Origin: Acidobacteriota bacterium
GTDB taxonomy: Bacteria; Acidobacteriota; Terriglobia; UBA7540
Reading direction: 5' to 3'
Length of the DNA: 49,408 nucleotides
Assembly (NCBI GenBank): GCA_003225365.1
Contig: QHZN01000113.1
Span: 1 to 49,408, forward strand
Part shown: piece after piece, positions 16,839 through 25,542 of the stretch
Layout of the letters: each line of letters starts with the position of its first letter
Numbering within the stretch: the stretch's first letter is position 1
Program-made: the position numbers and the translations under genes
Notes under the pieces: model-generated
What the model saw: the letters and a program-made list of their open reading frames with translations, nothing else
The model's database searches: none
What the model was told of the DNA's origin: nothing

Positions 16839-17582
16839 ATGCCCGAAGAGAGTCTACGAGGGCAAGTCGTCCTAGTGACCGGCGGCGGGCGTCGCATCGG
16901 TCGGGTGATTGCCTTGACGTTCGCGCGCGCCGGAGCGGACGTGGCAGTCAACTACTTCAACTCGCGCGCCGAGGCCCTTCGGACATTGAAAGAGATTCAG
17001 GCATTGGGCCGGAGCGCAATCGCTTTGCGAGCCGATGTGTCGAAGCCTGCCGAGGTGCGCAGGATGTTCTCCCAGGTCAAGCGCCGCTTCCACCGCCTCG
17101 ATGTGCTCGTCAACAACGCTGGAATATTTTTTCCCGTGCGCTGGGACCGGCTTTCGGAGAAAGACTGGGATCGCGTTCTGGAGATCAACCTGAAGGGCCC
17201 GTTTTTTGCGGCGCAGGCGGCCGCAAAAATGATGTTGGCGAGAAAGCGCGGTCACATTATCAACATTTCGTCGCTTGGCGGGCTTCAGGCGTGGCCGAGC
17301 TACATGCACTACTGCGCGTCGAAGGCAGGAAACATCATGCTGACGCGCTGCCTGGCCCGGGCGCTGGCCCCCCGCATCCGCGTGAACAGCATCGCGCCCG
17401 GAACGATTTTATTTCCGGACGAGGAACGCACTCCAGCCTTGCGGCGTAGCATTCGAGGGACGCCGCTCAAGCGGCCGGGGCGGCCCGAGGACATCGCGGA
17501 GATGGCGCTTTGTCTCGCTACGCACGGAGATTACATCACAGGCCAGGTTTTTGTTGTGGACGGCGGGCAATCGATCCCGTAG
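16839..17582 (+). CDS. Short-chain dehydrogenase/reductase (SDR, FabG-like)
   Basis: A 247-residue classical SDR that oxidises or reduces hydroxyl/keto groups with NAD(P). Motifs: VLVTGGGRRIGR (cofactor loop), NNAGIF, the Ser of INISSLGG and the YCASK catalytic pair, then the typical C-terminal RPEDIAEMALCLATHGDYITGQVFVVDGG. The RR after GGG is typical of NADP users and of pteridine-reductase-like SDRs. Substrate unknown. The stop codon TAG is the first part of a palindrome (17581-17604). Confidence 0.9.
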   Translation: MPEESLRGQVVLVTGGGRRIGRVIALTFARAGADVAVNYFNSRAEALRTLKEIQALGRSAIALRADVSKPAEVRRMFSQVKRRFHRLDVLVNNAGIFFPVRWDRLSEKDWDRVLEINLKGPFFAAQAAAKMMLARKRGHIINISSLGGLQAWPSYMHYCASKAGNIMLTRCLARALAPRIRVNSIAPGTILFPDEERTPALRRSIRGTPLKRPGRPEDIAEMALCLATHGDYITGQVFVVDGGQSIP

Positions 17583-17604
17583 GGGCGGTTCGCGAACCGC
17601 CCCT
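17580..17604. repeat. Perfect palindrome at the SDR stop codon
   Basis: Arms aggggcggttcg and cgaaccgcccct form a perfect 24-bp palindrome at 17581-17604, starting within the TAG stop of the SDR. It is in the 28-bp gap between two convergent genes and could act as a bidirectional terminator-like hairpin, although no T-run follows. It belongs to the TAGGGGCG group also seen at 30906-30967. Confidence 0.8.
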
Positions 17605-17609
17605 GCAAA

Positions 17610-19835
17610 TTACAGTCTCCTCAATTGTTCCAGCAACTCGCGCAGCCTAGGCAGCGGCGCGGCTTGGGCGCCAAATCGGAAGGTGTTGTAGAGGCGCGTG
17701 AACTCCGCGGCTCCTGGACCAAAACGCGAGGCCTTGAGCATCGCGGCGAATTCGCGCGGGGTCTCGGCGGGTGGCTTGCGGTGGCCTTTTTTCTCGAGAA
17801 CTTTTAAGAAGCGGCGGTACGTGAGCGCCGCCTTCGCGGCGTCCATCGGATAGCTCCCGCGGTGGAATTTCCACGCGATGAAGAGCCGCAAGTCCTCAAG
17901 CGTCAAGCTCTTTTCCTCGACCACCAGGAAGGCGAGGACCAGGATCATCCCGACGAGCACCCACACCTTGTGTGTATTGAGCCAGCGCTCGAAGCGGAAG
18001 GAATTCCGCACGGCGCCGTACTTGAAGGACTGAAATCGGCGGTCGATGGCGTCGTGGAACAGGCGCGATTGTTGCTCGACGTCGCGAGCCAGCTCCACCT
18101 GCCGGCTGAAATCGTAATTGATAATCCATTCGTTCCAAAAGAGGCTGGCCGCATCGAGATAATCATCGAGCGCGCTCCAGGCGTTTGCGGCGGCGTTCGG
18201 GTCGGCGGGCGTGGGGTCGAAGGGAATCCAGCCCCAGCCGTTGAAATAAACCTCCACCCAACTGTGCGCGTCGCGCGCGCGCACCACGTAGTCCCGACCG
18301 AAGGAGTTGTAGACGCCGGTTTGGAACCCGTTCACGAGGCGGGTGGGAATGCCCACCGTGCGCAGCATCACGGCCATGGCGGCGGCAAAATACTCGCAGT
18401 AGCCCGCCTTGGATTTGAACAGAAAGCTCGCCACGGGATCCTTGGGCTCAATGGCCGGCGGGTCGAGCGTGTAGCGGAAATTGTCACGCAAATAAGTCTC
18501 GACGGCGCGGGCGCGATCGTAATTGTTGCCGGAATTGGCAATGAGCCGCCGGGTGAGGGATTCGACGCGCGCGTCGAGTGTGGGAGGGAGGCGGAGGTAA
18601 ACCAGCCGGAGGTCGGCAGGAACGTCGGGCGAAGCCCGCCGAAGCTCCTCCGGCGAGGGCAGGCCTGTTTCCGAGACCACCTCGTAGCCGAAGGGAGAGT
18701 AGCCATGCTGGGGGTTGTGCATGCTTTCGGTCTCATCGAGCGTCACAAAGCGCAGGTGGCTGACGAGCTCCCGAGGCGCGGCGGCGGCAAAAATCACGTC
18801 CGTGGTTAATGGCGCGACGATAACGCGATAGCCGAGCGGCTTCCGGCTCTTCGCCTGCCAGCCTTCCGAGCGAGGCAGCAGAATCCTTTGCACGCCGCCG
18901 GGTGCGTAGGAGGCCGGAAGGATCGAGGCCTGCTCCGTGTTGTCGTTATACCAGTGCTTGCCGTCGAAGCTGGTGAGCGCCACGCCCCGCCACTTCAATC
19001 CCGCTAACTGCCGCGGGCTGTCCCGGGGGATGACCCGCATGACCACCTGGTTCGAGAGCAGGATCTTGCGGATGTCGCCCAGGTTGACGCTCTCCGAAAA
19101 CCCCGTGATGTTTTGCCGCTCGGCCCCTAGGTTGGTCAGGTAGCCCGTGCGATAGCGCGGAATGACGAAGAAGAGCACACTCGCAAGCGCAACGATTCCA
19201 ACCGCGAGACCGCCAGCGGTCGAGCCGAGCGCTTTTTCAATCGCGCGGCGGTTGGCGGCGGCGGAAAAATAAGGCCCTTCGGCCGGGCGCGCGGCCGCCT
19301 CCATGCTGCGCTTGATCTCGTAGCTGATGAATGTGGAAATCGAGAACAGGACGTAAAAAACGAAGCAGGCAACAAAAACCGTGCTAACAGTCAGGAGGGC
19401 GCTCGAGAGCATCATCATGAAAGACAGCGTGGCCAGATATCCGTAGTCGCGGTAGGTGCGCGCGGAAAACACCTTGATCACCGTGGCGAACAGAATCAAA
19501 TGCACCGTTGCGCCCAGCATGTGGTCGAGCAAAGTCGGCCCGGGGGTGAAAAGGAAGAAATCGAGACCGTAGAAAAAAACGTAGAAAATGGCGATGCGGG
19601 TGACGGTGCGCGGCCCAAGCGACCAGTCGCGGTCGCGGAAATAGCTCCACAGCCTCAAGACCAGCGCGGCGAAAACGCCGACCGTGGACGGCAGGTCGAG
19701 CTTCCGCGTGGCCGTGATCGTCAAAAACGCCGTCGCGAGCATCAGCAGCAGTGATACCTCGAAGTAACGCTCGACGCTGATGCGGCTCTGCTTGTTGAGA
19801 AGTTCGGCGTGTTCCTGGGCGGTTAGCCTGGCCAT
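17610..19835 (-). CDS. TgpA-type transglutaminase-like membrane protein
   Basis: A 741-residue protein with an N-terminal block of about five to six membrane helices (DUF3488/TgpA_N), a large periplasmic transglutaminase-like domain, one further helix (VWVLVGMILVLAFLVV) and a cytoplasmic DUF4129-like tail. The catalytic triad is visible: Cys in AGYCEYFAAAMAVML, His in RDAHSWVEVYF and Asp in IPFDPTPAD. Such proteins are often encoded with MoxR ATPases and DUF58 proteins; those are not seen here. Probable role is peptide cross-linking or proteolysis at the cell envelope. Confidence 0.9.
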   Translation of the reverse strand: MARLTAQEHAELLNKQSRISVERYFEVSLLLMLATAFLTITATRKLDLPSTVGVFAALVLRLWSYFRDRDWSLGPRTVTRIAIFYVFFYGLDFFLFTPGPTLLDHMLGATVHLILFATVIKVFSARTYRDYGYLATLSFMMMLSSALLTVSTVFVACFVFYVLFSISTFISYEIKRSMEAAARPAEGPYFSAAANRRAIEKALGSTAGGLAVGIVALASVLFFVIPRYRTGYLTNLGAERQNITGFSESVNLGDIRKILLSNQVVMRVIPRDSPRQLAGLKWRGVALTSFDGKHWYNDNTEQASILPASYAPGGVQRILLPRSEGWQAKSRKPLGYRVIVAPLTTDVIFAAAAPRELVSHLRFVTLDETESMHNPQHGYSPFGYEVVSETGLPSPEELRRASPDVPADLRLVYLRLPPTLDARVESLTRRLIANSGNNYDRARAVETYLRDNFRYTLDPPAIEPKDPVASFLFKSKAGYCEYFAAAMAVMLRTVGIPTRLVNGFQTGVYNSFGRDYVVRARDAHSWVEVYFNGWGWIPFDPTPADPNAAANAWSALDDYLDAASLFWNEWIINYDFSRQVELARDVEQQSRLFHDAIDRRFQSFKYGAVRNSFRFERWLNTHKVWVLVGMILVLAFLVVEEKSLTLEDLRLFIAWKFHRGSYPMDAAKAALTYRRFLKVLEKKGHRKPPAETPREFAAMLKASRFGPGAAEFTRLYNTFRFGAQAAPLPRLRELLEQLRRL

Positions 19836-19885
19836 CCGGGGGCCCCTCTCAGGGCCTATTCTAGCCGATTTCGGTCCCTGCCTGC

Positions 19886-19944
19886 TGTAGCGCCGCTAGC
19901 GGTGCGGCAAAAGTGAATTCGCCCGCTAGCTGACGGGCGCTACA
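19886..19944. repeat. Palindrome TGTAGCGCC...GGCGCTACA at the mutY stop
   Basis: Outer arms tgtagcgcc (19886-19894) and ggcgctaca (19936-19944) enclose further GCTAGC-containing inverted sequences. The mutY stop codon TAG (19942-19940 on the minus strand) lies inside the right arm. The element fills most of the gap between mutY and the transglutaminase gene. Confidence 0.75.
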
Positions 19945-21070
19945 GGGCTGCGGCGACTTTCCGCGCCAATGCCGAAACAGCGGCGGAGCCCGTGCGGGCC
20001 ACCTCTCCCAAGCGCCAGGCTGGAACCCACCGGAGGCCATGCACCCGGCGGGCGGCCGCCATCTCTACGGGATAAATTTGCGCGCGGATGGAGCGATGCG
20101 TGATGGAATGGCGAATTTCGGCTCGGGGGGCTGGGAGGGTCGGCGGCGGGGAGAGCAAGGCTGACAATTTATCGAGAAGGGCGCGGCGCGCAGTTTCGCG
20201 CGAGGCGCCGAAGGCGGAAGGGAAGTTCCAAAGGTCCGGGAGGAGACTCTCGTCGAGCCCGCGCACGAGCGCGAACTTACTGTCGCTGCGGATTGCCGCC
20301 ACCGCCAAGTGGCGGACCTCGGTTCGGCGGCGCGGGCGCGGCTCAGGATAGGACTCCGGCCGGCCGCTGGCGTAAGCTCCGCACCCGACGCGCAACGGGC
20401 ACACCGGACAGCGCGGCGCGCGCGGCAGACAAACCGTTTGCCCGAGCTCCATCAGCGCTTGGTTGAAGGCGCCGGGGCGGCGGCGCGAGAGGCATTGTTC
20501 GAGTACGAGCTCCACGCTTTGCCGGAAGCGTGTCTCTTGGACATGCCCGCGAAGCAGCCGCCAGCGCGAGACCACGCGCGCCACGTTGCCATCGAGCACG
20601 GCGAACGGCAGGTTGTAAGCGATGCTCAAGACCGAGCGCGCGGTGTAATCGCCGACCCCGGGAAGCGAGCGCGCCGCTTCGTAGCTCCTCGGGAAGCGGC
20701 CCCCGAACTGCCGCACGATGATTTGCGCCGCGCAATGCAGGTCCCGTGAGCGGCGGTAATAGCCGAGCCCCGACCAAAGCTCGAGGACTCGTTCCCGCCT
20801 TGCCCGCGCGAGGGCGCGAACATTGGGAAAGGCGCGGAGGAAGCGGTTGAAGTAGGGGATTACCGTCCCTACCTGGGTCTGCTGGAGCATGATCTCGGAG
20901 ATCCAGACGGCGTAGGGGCGGGGGTGGCGGCGCCAGGGCAGCGGCCTCGCGTGATCGCGAAACCACTCCAGCAGCGCCTGGCGAGCCGCTCGGACTTCAG
21001 TCAGGGCAATAGGCGTTCGCCGCAGCACGCGGCCTTCCGTGATGTCCACGGCGAAATCTGTACTTGCCAT
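19940..21070 (-). CDS. mutY: A/G-specific adenine glycosylase MutY
   Basis: DNA repair glycosylase that removes adenine mispaired with 8-oxoguanine. Domains in order: HhH-GPD core with SEIMLQQTQVGTV (catalytic Glu), the hairpin LPGVGDYTARSV, LDGNVARV with the catalytic Asp, the iron-sulfur cysteines in CLPRAPRCPVCPLRVGC (C-x6-C-x2-C-x5-C), and a C-terminal NUDIX_4-like domain. Length 376 is normal. It begins 9 bp after the last VWFA gene on the same strand, so it may be expressed from that operon, an odd pairing. The stop codon lies in a palindrome. Confidence 0.95.
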   Translation of the reverse strand: MASTDFAVDITEGRVLRRTPIALTEVRAARQALLEWFRDHARPLPWRRHPRPYAVWISEIMLQQTQVGTVIPYFNRFLRAFPNVRALARARRERVLELWSGLGYYRRSRDLHCAAQIIVRQFGGRFPRSYEAARSLPGVGDYTARSVLSIAYNLPFAVLDGNVARVVSRWRLLRGHVQETRFRQSVELVLEQCLSRRRPGAFNQALMELGQTVCLPRAPRCPVCPLRVGCGAYASGRPESYPEPRPRRRTEVRHLAVAAIRSDSKFALVRGLDESLLPDLWNFPSAFGASRETARRALLDKLSALLSPPPTLPAPRAEIRHSITHRSIRAQIYPVEMAAARRVHGLRWVPAWRLGEVARTGSAAVSALARKVAAAL

Positions 21071-21079
21071 TCAGGCCGT

Positions 21080-23366
21080 CTAGTTGAGCGCGAGGTCCGC
21101 CTGGCGCTCCGTCGAAGCGTGGTTGACGGAGTCTCTCGCGACGACCTTGACGACGTATTGTCCGGTGCTGAGCTTATCCACGGGCACGATTAATCCCACC
21201 GGAATGACGGGATTGCCGGGCTGGGCAAAGTCGTTCACCAGGACGGTATTTGTCGTGTAGACCCTCTGGTTGGTCTTCTTGTCGAAGATGTCCATGATGA
21301 CTCCGACGCGCGGAAGGCCGTTCACCACAGGTTCGGGTTCGTATACCTCCAGATACATCGCCACCTTCTTGTCGCGCGAGAAAGCGTTCGAGGGCGACGG
21401 TGTGAATTCCATCCCTTTGGCGACCAGCGGGGCACGCTCCTCGAGCAGCGCCGTGTCCAGACTCTCGGCGAGTTCGGAGACGCTCTGATACTTATCGCTC
21501 AGGACGAGCGCGCTCAACCCGAATTCCTTGCCCGTGTAAGGGTCCAGGACGAGCGGAGTTTCCACCTTGGCGAACTTGCCTTCGCCCAAGCTCGCCACCA
21601 CCTTCAGTTTGTAATTGCCCGGAACGATGTCTAAAGTATTGGTATAAACAACTGAGTTTTCGAGGAACTCTTTCAGCTCTTTCTTTTCCAAATCCTTCTT
21701 AATCGTCTGGCTGAATCGAGCTGCGACGGTCCCCGTGTCCGTGTAAGCGACGCCCAGAATGTTGATCTCGGCGTGCAATTCTTTCTTCTCCTTCTCGAAT
21801 CCGAGGGCGCGGGAAGGGAGTTCGAGGCAAATGTTCACCCGCGCCAGATTCGGCCCGGTATAAAAGTATGGGGCGCGGAGGGACATCTCGACATTACCCG
21901 GTTGCGGACTCGCCACCAGCGTCTCGAGCGCCGCGCCTGCCGAGTTTCCGGCCAGAATGTCGCCGTTCGGCACTTGGCAATACCCGCTGCGGAAGCGGAC
22001 TTCGGTCCCGTGCCGCTCCATTTTTACTTTGATGGTGTGGCAGCTTCCTTCCTCGGGGTGGGGCGGCGCGTATCCGAGCGTATAGTACTCGTCCAAGTCG
22101 CGCATGATGCTGTCGAGCCCGCCGGTTAGGTCGTTGGTGTTGAAGATGGCCCTTCCGCCCGTGCCGTCAGCCAGTGCGAACAGCACTTCCTGGTTCGTGG
22201 TGACGCTCGGCGGGAGTTGAGGAATAATCTGCCGCGGCTGATTTAGCGGATTGAGGGACTGCGTATTGGGTCGAGTGAATCCCCCGCCTCCGCGAGAGCC
22301 TCCGGTCGTTCCCCCTCCCGCGCCACCTCCGCCTTTGCCTCCAGTTCCACCTCCGCCTTTCCCTCCAGTTCCTCCTCCTGTGCCGCAAGGGGCTGAGGAG
22401 CGCCCACAAGGCGTCTTTGTGAGGGTAGATAAGGGCAGTCGGTTGGACACCACGGCCGGACGGTTCGGGAGTGGTAGGTCCCCCTGCCGGGGGAAAGCTC
22501 ATGGCCCCGCCGGGCGCCGGGGCCCAAACGCCCCGAACGTCAATTGGGTAGATTGCAACATTCGCCTTGTTCGCCGAGTCAATAGTCGCAGTGAGTTCAG
22601 ACATTCTCTCTGGGGTGAGCGGGAATCCGCTCGAGAACAGAATCAGGGTCTTCCGGCCGGGGACTGTGCGCAGGTCTTTGCAAAGGGTCCGAATGGCCAA
22701 AAGCGTCGTGCGAGCTCCGAAGTCGGCTTGGAGGCTGGGGGCAGGATAGCCTCCGAGCGAAGCAACTTGGACCGTCCCGGGCCCGCTCAGTGCGGAGGGG
22801 CCAGCCGCCGTCTCCTGGTTGTCGTTCGACAAGAGGTGCGAGACATGGATGTTCGCCACGGCGCGCTTCAACCGTTCGGGGTCGTTCGTGAAGTTTTGCG
22901 TGATTTGAAGCGAGCCGCCGAAATCCACGATGGCGATCAGGCGGTCGCCGCCGGTCATCTTATCGAGGAACTTCTCGGCTTGCTTGCGGGCGCTGGCCTG
23001 ATCGCCCAGGTCCATCGAGGAGGCGTCGAAAAACATGACGACGTATTGTTTTGCGTGTGGCCGGTTCGGCCCGTTCAGGTCGGCGGCGCGTGAGAAGCCG
23101 GTGATGGGCTGCTCTTTGCCGTCCTCGTAAACCTTGAAATCCTTTTGCTCAAGGTCGCGAACGTAATTCCCCTTTTTGTCGGTCACCACCGCGTCCACCA
23201 AGACCAAGTTGGTCTGCCTCTTGATGACTTCGGGGACCGTCTCCGGTTTCTGTGGGCTTGCCGGGGTTGCGCTTTGCGCCGCGGGAGTGCGCAGCGGCGC
23301 GGGCGCCAAAAAAGCTAGGCCCGCCAAGATAAAACCTGCAACAAACACAAGATTTTTAATTCGCAT
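21080..23366 (-). pseudogene. VWFA-related Acidobacterial protein A (frameshift in Gly-rich linker)
   Basis: The first of four TIGR03436-type paralogues. The N-terminal frame has a signal peptide (LVFVAGFILAGLAFLAPA), a beta domain (TNLVLVDAVVTDKKGNYVRD, then FKVYEDGKEQPITGF) and a VWA domain with YVVMFFDASSMDLGD, a MIDAS-like DxSSM. The second frame continues with the rest of the VWA region (FALADGTGGRAIFNTNDL, EYYTLGYAPP) and a long C-terminal part typical of this family. The shift falls at about 22375-22400 inside a glycine/threonine-rich linker, so it may be a true mutation, a sequencing error in low-complexity DNA, or a tolerated slip. A good ribosome site AGGAGAGG precedes the ATG. Exported, function unknown. 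Confidence 0.8.
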
Positions 23367-23378
23367 GATCCACCTCTC

Positions 23379-25169
23379 CTAAAAGAATATGTCCACGGCC
23401 CGGGAAAGCGCCGAAAGTTCGGCGTCGTCTCGCACCACTTGACGGACGACGTAGCTTCCAGGCTTCACGTTAAAACTGGTTTTCATCGTCAGCCCGGCCT
23501 GAAGGACGCGGACGAGGGTTTGATCGCGAAGGCGCAGCTCCAAGCGCTTCTCCTTTGCGATAACCAAATTCCCGTCCGCGTCAAAGACGGCGACGACCAC
23601 AGTTAAGTCGTTGGCGTTTCGCCCGGCCTCCTTTCGGAAGCGCGCGAAGCGAAGGTCCACATGTGTCAGAACCGCTAGTTGCGCGTCATTCTCGCGGACG
23701 CGGAAGTATTGAGTTTCGACCTCGGCTGGAAAGTTGCTCACGTTGTCTTGGGAAAACACCGCGTCCTCGATTTCGGCCGCCGATGTGTCCGCCGCCGCAG
23801 TCTTCGAAGGAGCGAAGTATCCCCGCCGGGCCGCGATCTCGAGCGAGGCGGGGCGAACGAGTTTGACTTTGAGGGTGTGGAACTTGCCGTCGGACTTGAG
23901 GTTCGAGGGTGAAAAGGCCAGCGTGTAATAAACGCTTGGAAACGAGCCCGCGCGCTCAAAACCTTGATCCATGCTGTTATTATTTTGGAAGAAGACGCCG
24001 CCCGTGCTGCCCGCGAACTCGGCGAGCGCGTCATCCCTGATAATATAGCCTTCATTCACCCACTGACCTTTGGCGGCGACAAGGTCCGTCACGCCAGGCG
24101 GAGTAGGAAAAGCGGGGTTGGGGAGCGGCACATACCCCTGCTCGCTGGCGTCCCCCAGCGGCAGAGCCGGCGAGGCATCAAGCCCTCGAGCCTCAAGGGT
24201 GTTGATGATTACGTTGCCGCGCAGGGCGCGGTCAATGATTCTATCCATGTGCGCTTGCAAAGTGATGGTCAGGAAGCCCGGTGAGATCAGCAACAATGTC
24301 CGCTGCCCTGGCAGGAAGGAGAGCCGTCGGACCACTTGGTCCATCTTTCGTAATGAATATTCGGATTCAACCTCCGCTTGGCTGATCCGACGGTAGGCCT
24401 CGCTCTCGGCCCCTTGTTTGGCCTGGTTGTACATGCGGGAATCATTGTGAAATTGGCAGTTCAGCAAATCCCGTGTCGCGAATTCCAGAGCATTGGCGTC
24501 TCGATGAGCAGTGATCAGGTAGGCCTGGTAGTCCGAAATGTTGGGGCAAGGGTCGAGCCCTTGCTGGACTATCGGCCGGGGGAGAAGCGCCGCGAGGGTT
24601 TCCTGGATTTTGGCGGCGTCGCGGGTAAGATCCAAGCCGTTGTATCCCGACGAGGTAAAAATTCCGACCCGGTCGCCAAGGGCGAGTTCCTTTTGGAGGT
24701 ACCGTTGTGCAGCGTCGCGGGTGCGCACGATTTGCTCAAAATTCATGTGCACGTCATCGAAATACAGGGCTAGAAAGCGCAGAGGTTGAGGCGCGCGCTC
24801 GATGGCCCCCGGCGGCGCCGCCCCGTGCTTCGGCGTGCCTTCCCCCGCTTTCCTGCCTTCCGGGAAAGCGCGTTCAACGGCGAAATGGGCGATCGCTTGC
24901 GGCCTCCCGTCGTCGAAGAGCAGGAAGTCGTCTTTAGTTAAATTGCCGCGCGGGTTCCCGGCCGAGTCGCGGACCACGACTCGGACAACCACGAGATTGC
25001 GCTCTACATGCAGGCTGAAGTTCGGGGAACTCTCCTGGGTGGCAACTTCCGGTGTCTGGAGCGTTTGCGCGGCGGCGCTCAGGGCGCAGGCTACCAATGC
25101 GGCAACTGCGAGCAAGCGTCTGGGGCCGCCTGTCTCTGAGATTTCGAGGATGCCCGGTCGCGGCCTCAT
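23379..25169 (-). CDS. VWFA-related Acidobacterial protein B
   Basis: About 596 residues from the ATG at 25169, which gives a signal peptide (RRLLAVAALVACALSAAAQ); the frame is open 42 codons further. Architecture matches the family: RNLVVVRVVVRD, DDFLLFDDGRPQAIAHF, a VWA segment LALYFDDVHMNFEQIVRTRD, the LRKMDQVVRRLSFLPGQRTLL region, GGVFFQNNNSMDQG and YTLAFSPSNLKSDGKFHTLKVK. The MIDAS is degenerate (DDVHM instead of DxSxS). It ends 12 bp before gene A and is therefore likely cotranscribed. Probably secreted or surface exposed; ligand unknown. Confidence 0.88.
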   Translation of the reverse strand: MRPRPGILEISETGGPRRLLAVAALVACALSAAAQTLQTPEVATQESSPNFSLHVERNLVVVRVVVRDSAGNPRGNLTKDDFLLFDDGRPQAIAHFAVERAFPEGRKAGEGTPKHGAAPPGAIERAPQPLRFLALYFDDVHMNFEQIVRTRDAAQRYLQKELALGDRVGIFTSSGYNGLDLTRDAAKIQETLAALLPRPIVQQGLDPCPNISDYQAYLITAHRDANALEFATRDLLNCQFHNDSRMYNQAKQGAESEAYRRISQAEVESEYSLRKMDQVVRRLSFLPGQRTLLLISPGFLTITLQAHMDRIIDRALRGNVIINTLEARGLDASPALPLGDASEQGYVPLPNPAFPTPPGVTDLVAAKGQWVNEGYIIRDDALAEFAGSTGGVFFQNNNSMDQGFERAGSFPSVYYTLAFSPSNLKSDGKFHTLKVKLVRPASLEIAARRGYFAPSKTAAADTSAAEIEDAVFSQDNVSNFPAEVETQYFRVRENDAQLAVLTHVDLRFARFRKEAGRNANDLTVVVAVFDADGNLVIAKEKRLELRLRDQTLVRVLQAGLTMKTSFNVKPGSYVVRQVVRDDAELSALSRAVDIFF

Positions 25170-25328
25170 AGGTCTCGTCAGGGTGGAAGCTGGAACGCAA
25201 CCACCCGTTGGTCTGGGGCGGCTACCTGCCGCCGCCGGCGCGAATGATATGTGGGCAGTATCCGGCTCCGGCAGGACAAAGTCAAATAGGTCCATCCGGT
25301 TGCCCCATCCTGTCGCGAGAGGTCTAAG

Positions 25329-25460
25329 AAGTTGCTGAAAAAACCCGCTTTGTCAGGCTGAGCCCCTTCGCTCTACTCACGGCAGGCTCTTCGCTTGTCA
25401 TGCTGAGCGAAGCGAAGCATCCCTTTCATTCCCCGCTCAGGATAAACTCCGCGAAGCATC
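25329..25460 (+). repeat. Dispersed repeat S, copy 1
   Basis: About 130 bp starting with AGTTGCTGAA and containing the words CTGAGCCCCTTCGCTCTACT, GGCAGGCTCTTCGCTTGTCA and GATAAACTCCGCGAAGCAT. The reverse complement occurs at 37632-37764. A short related piece (GCGAAGCATCTCGCTG) is at 13655-13675. It lies in the intergenic space between VWFA genes B and C. Confidence 0.8.
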
Positions 25461-25542
25461 GCTGTATTGCATTGAAAACAAATGACAGGGATTCTTCGCT
25501 TCGCTCAGAATGACAGGCCCCCGAAAGTTTTCCAGCGTCCGG

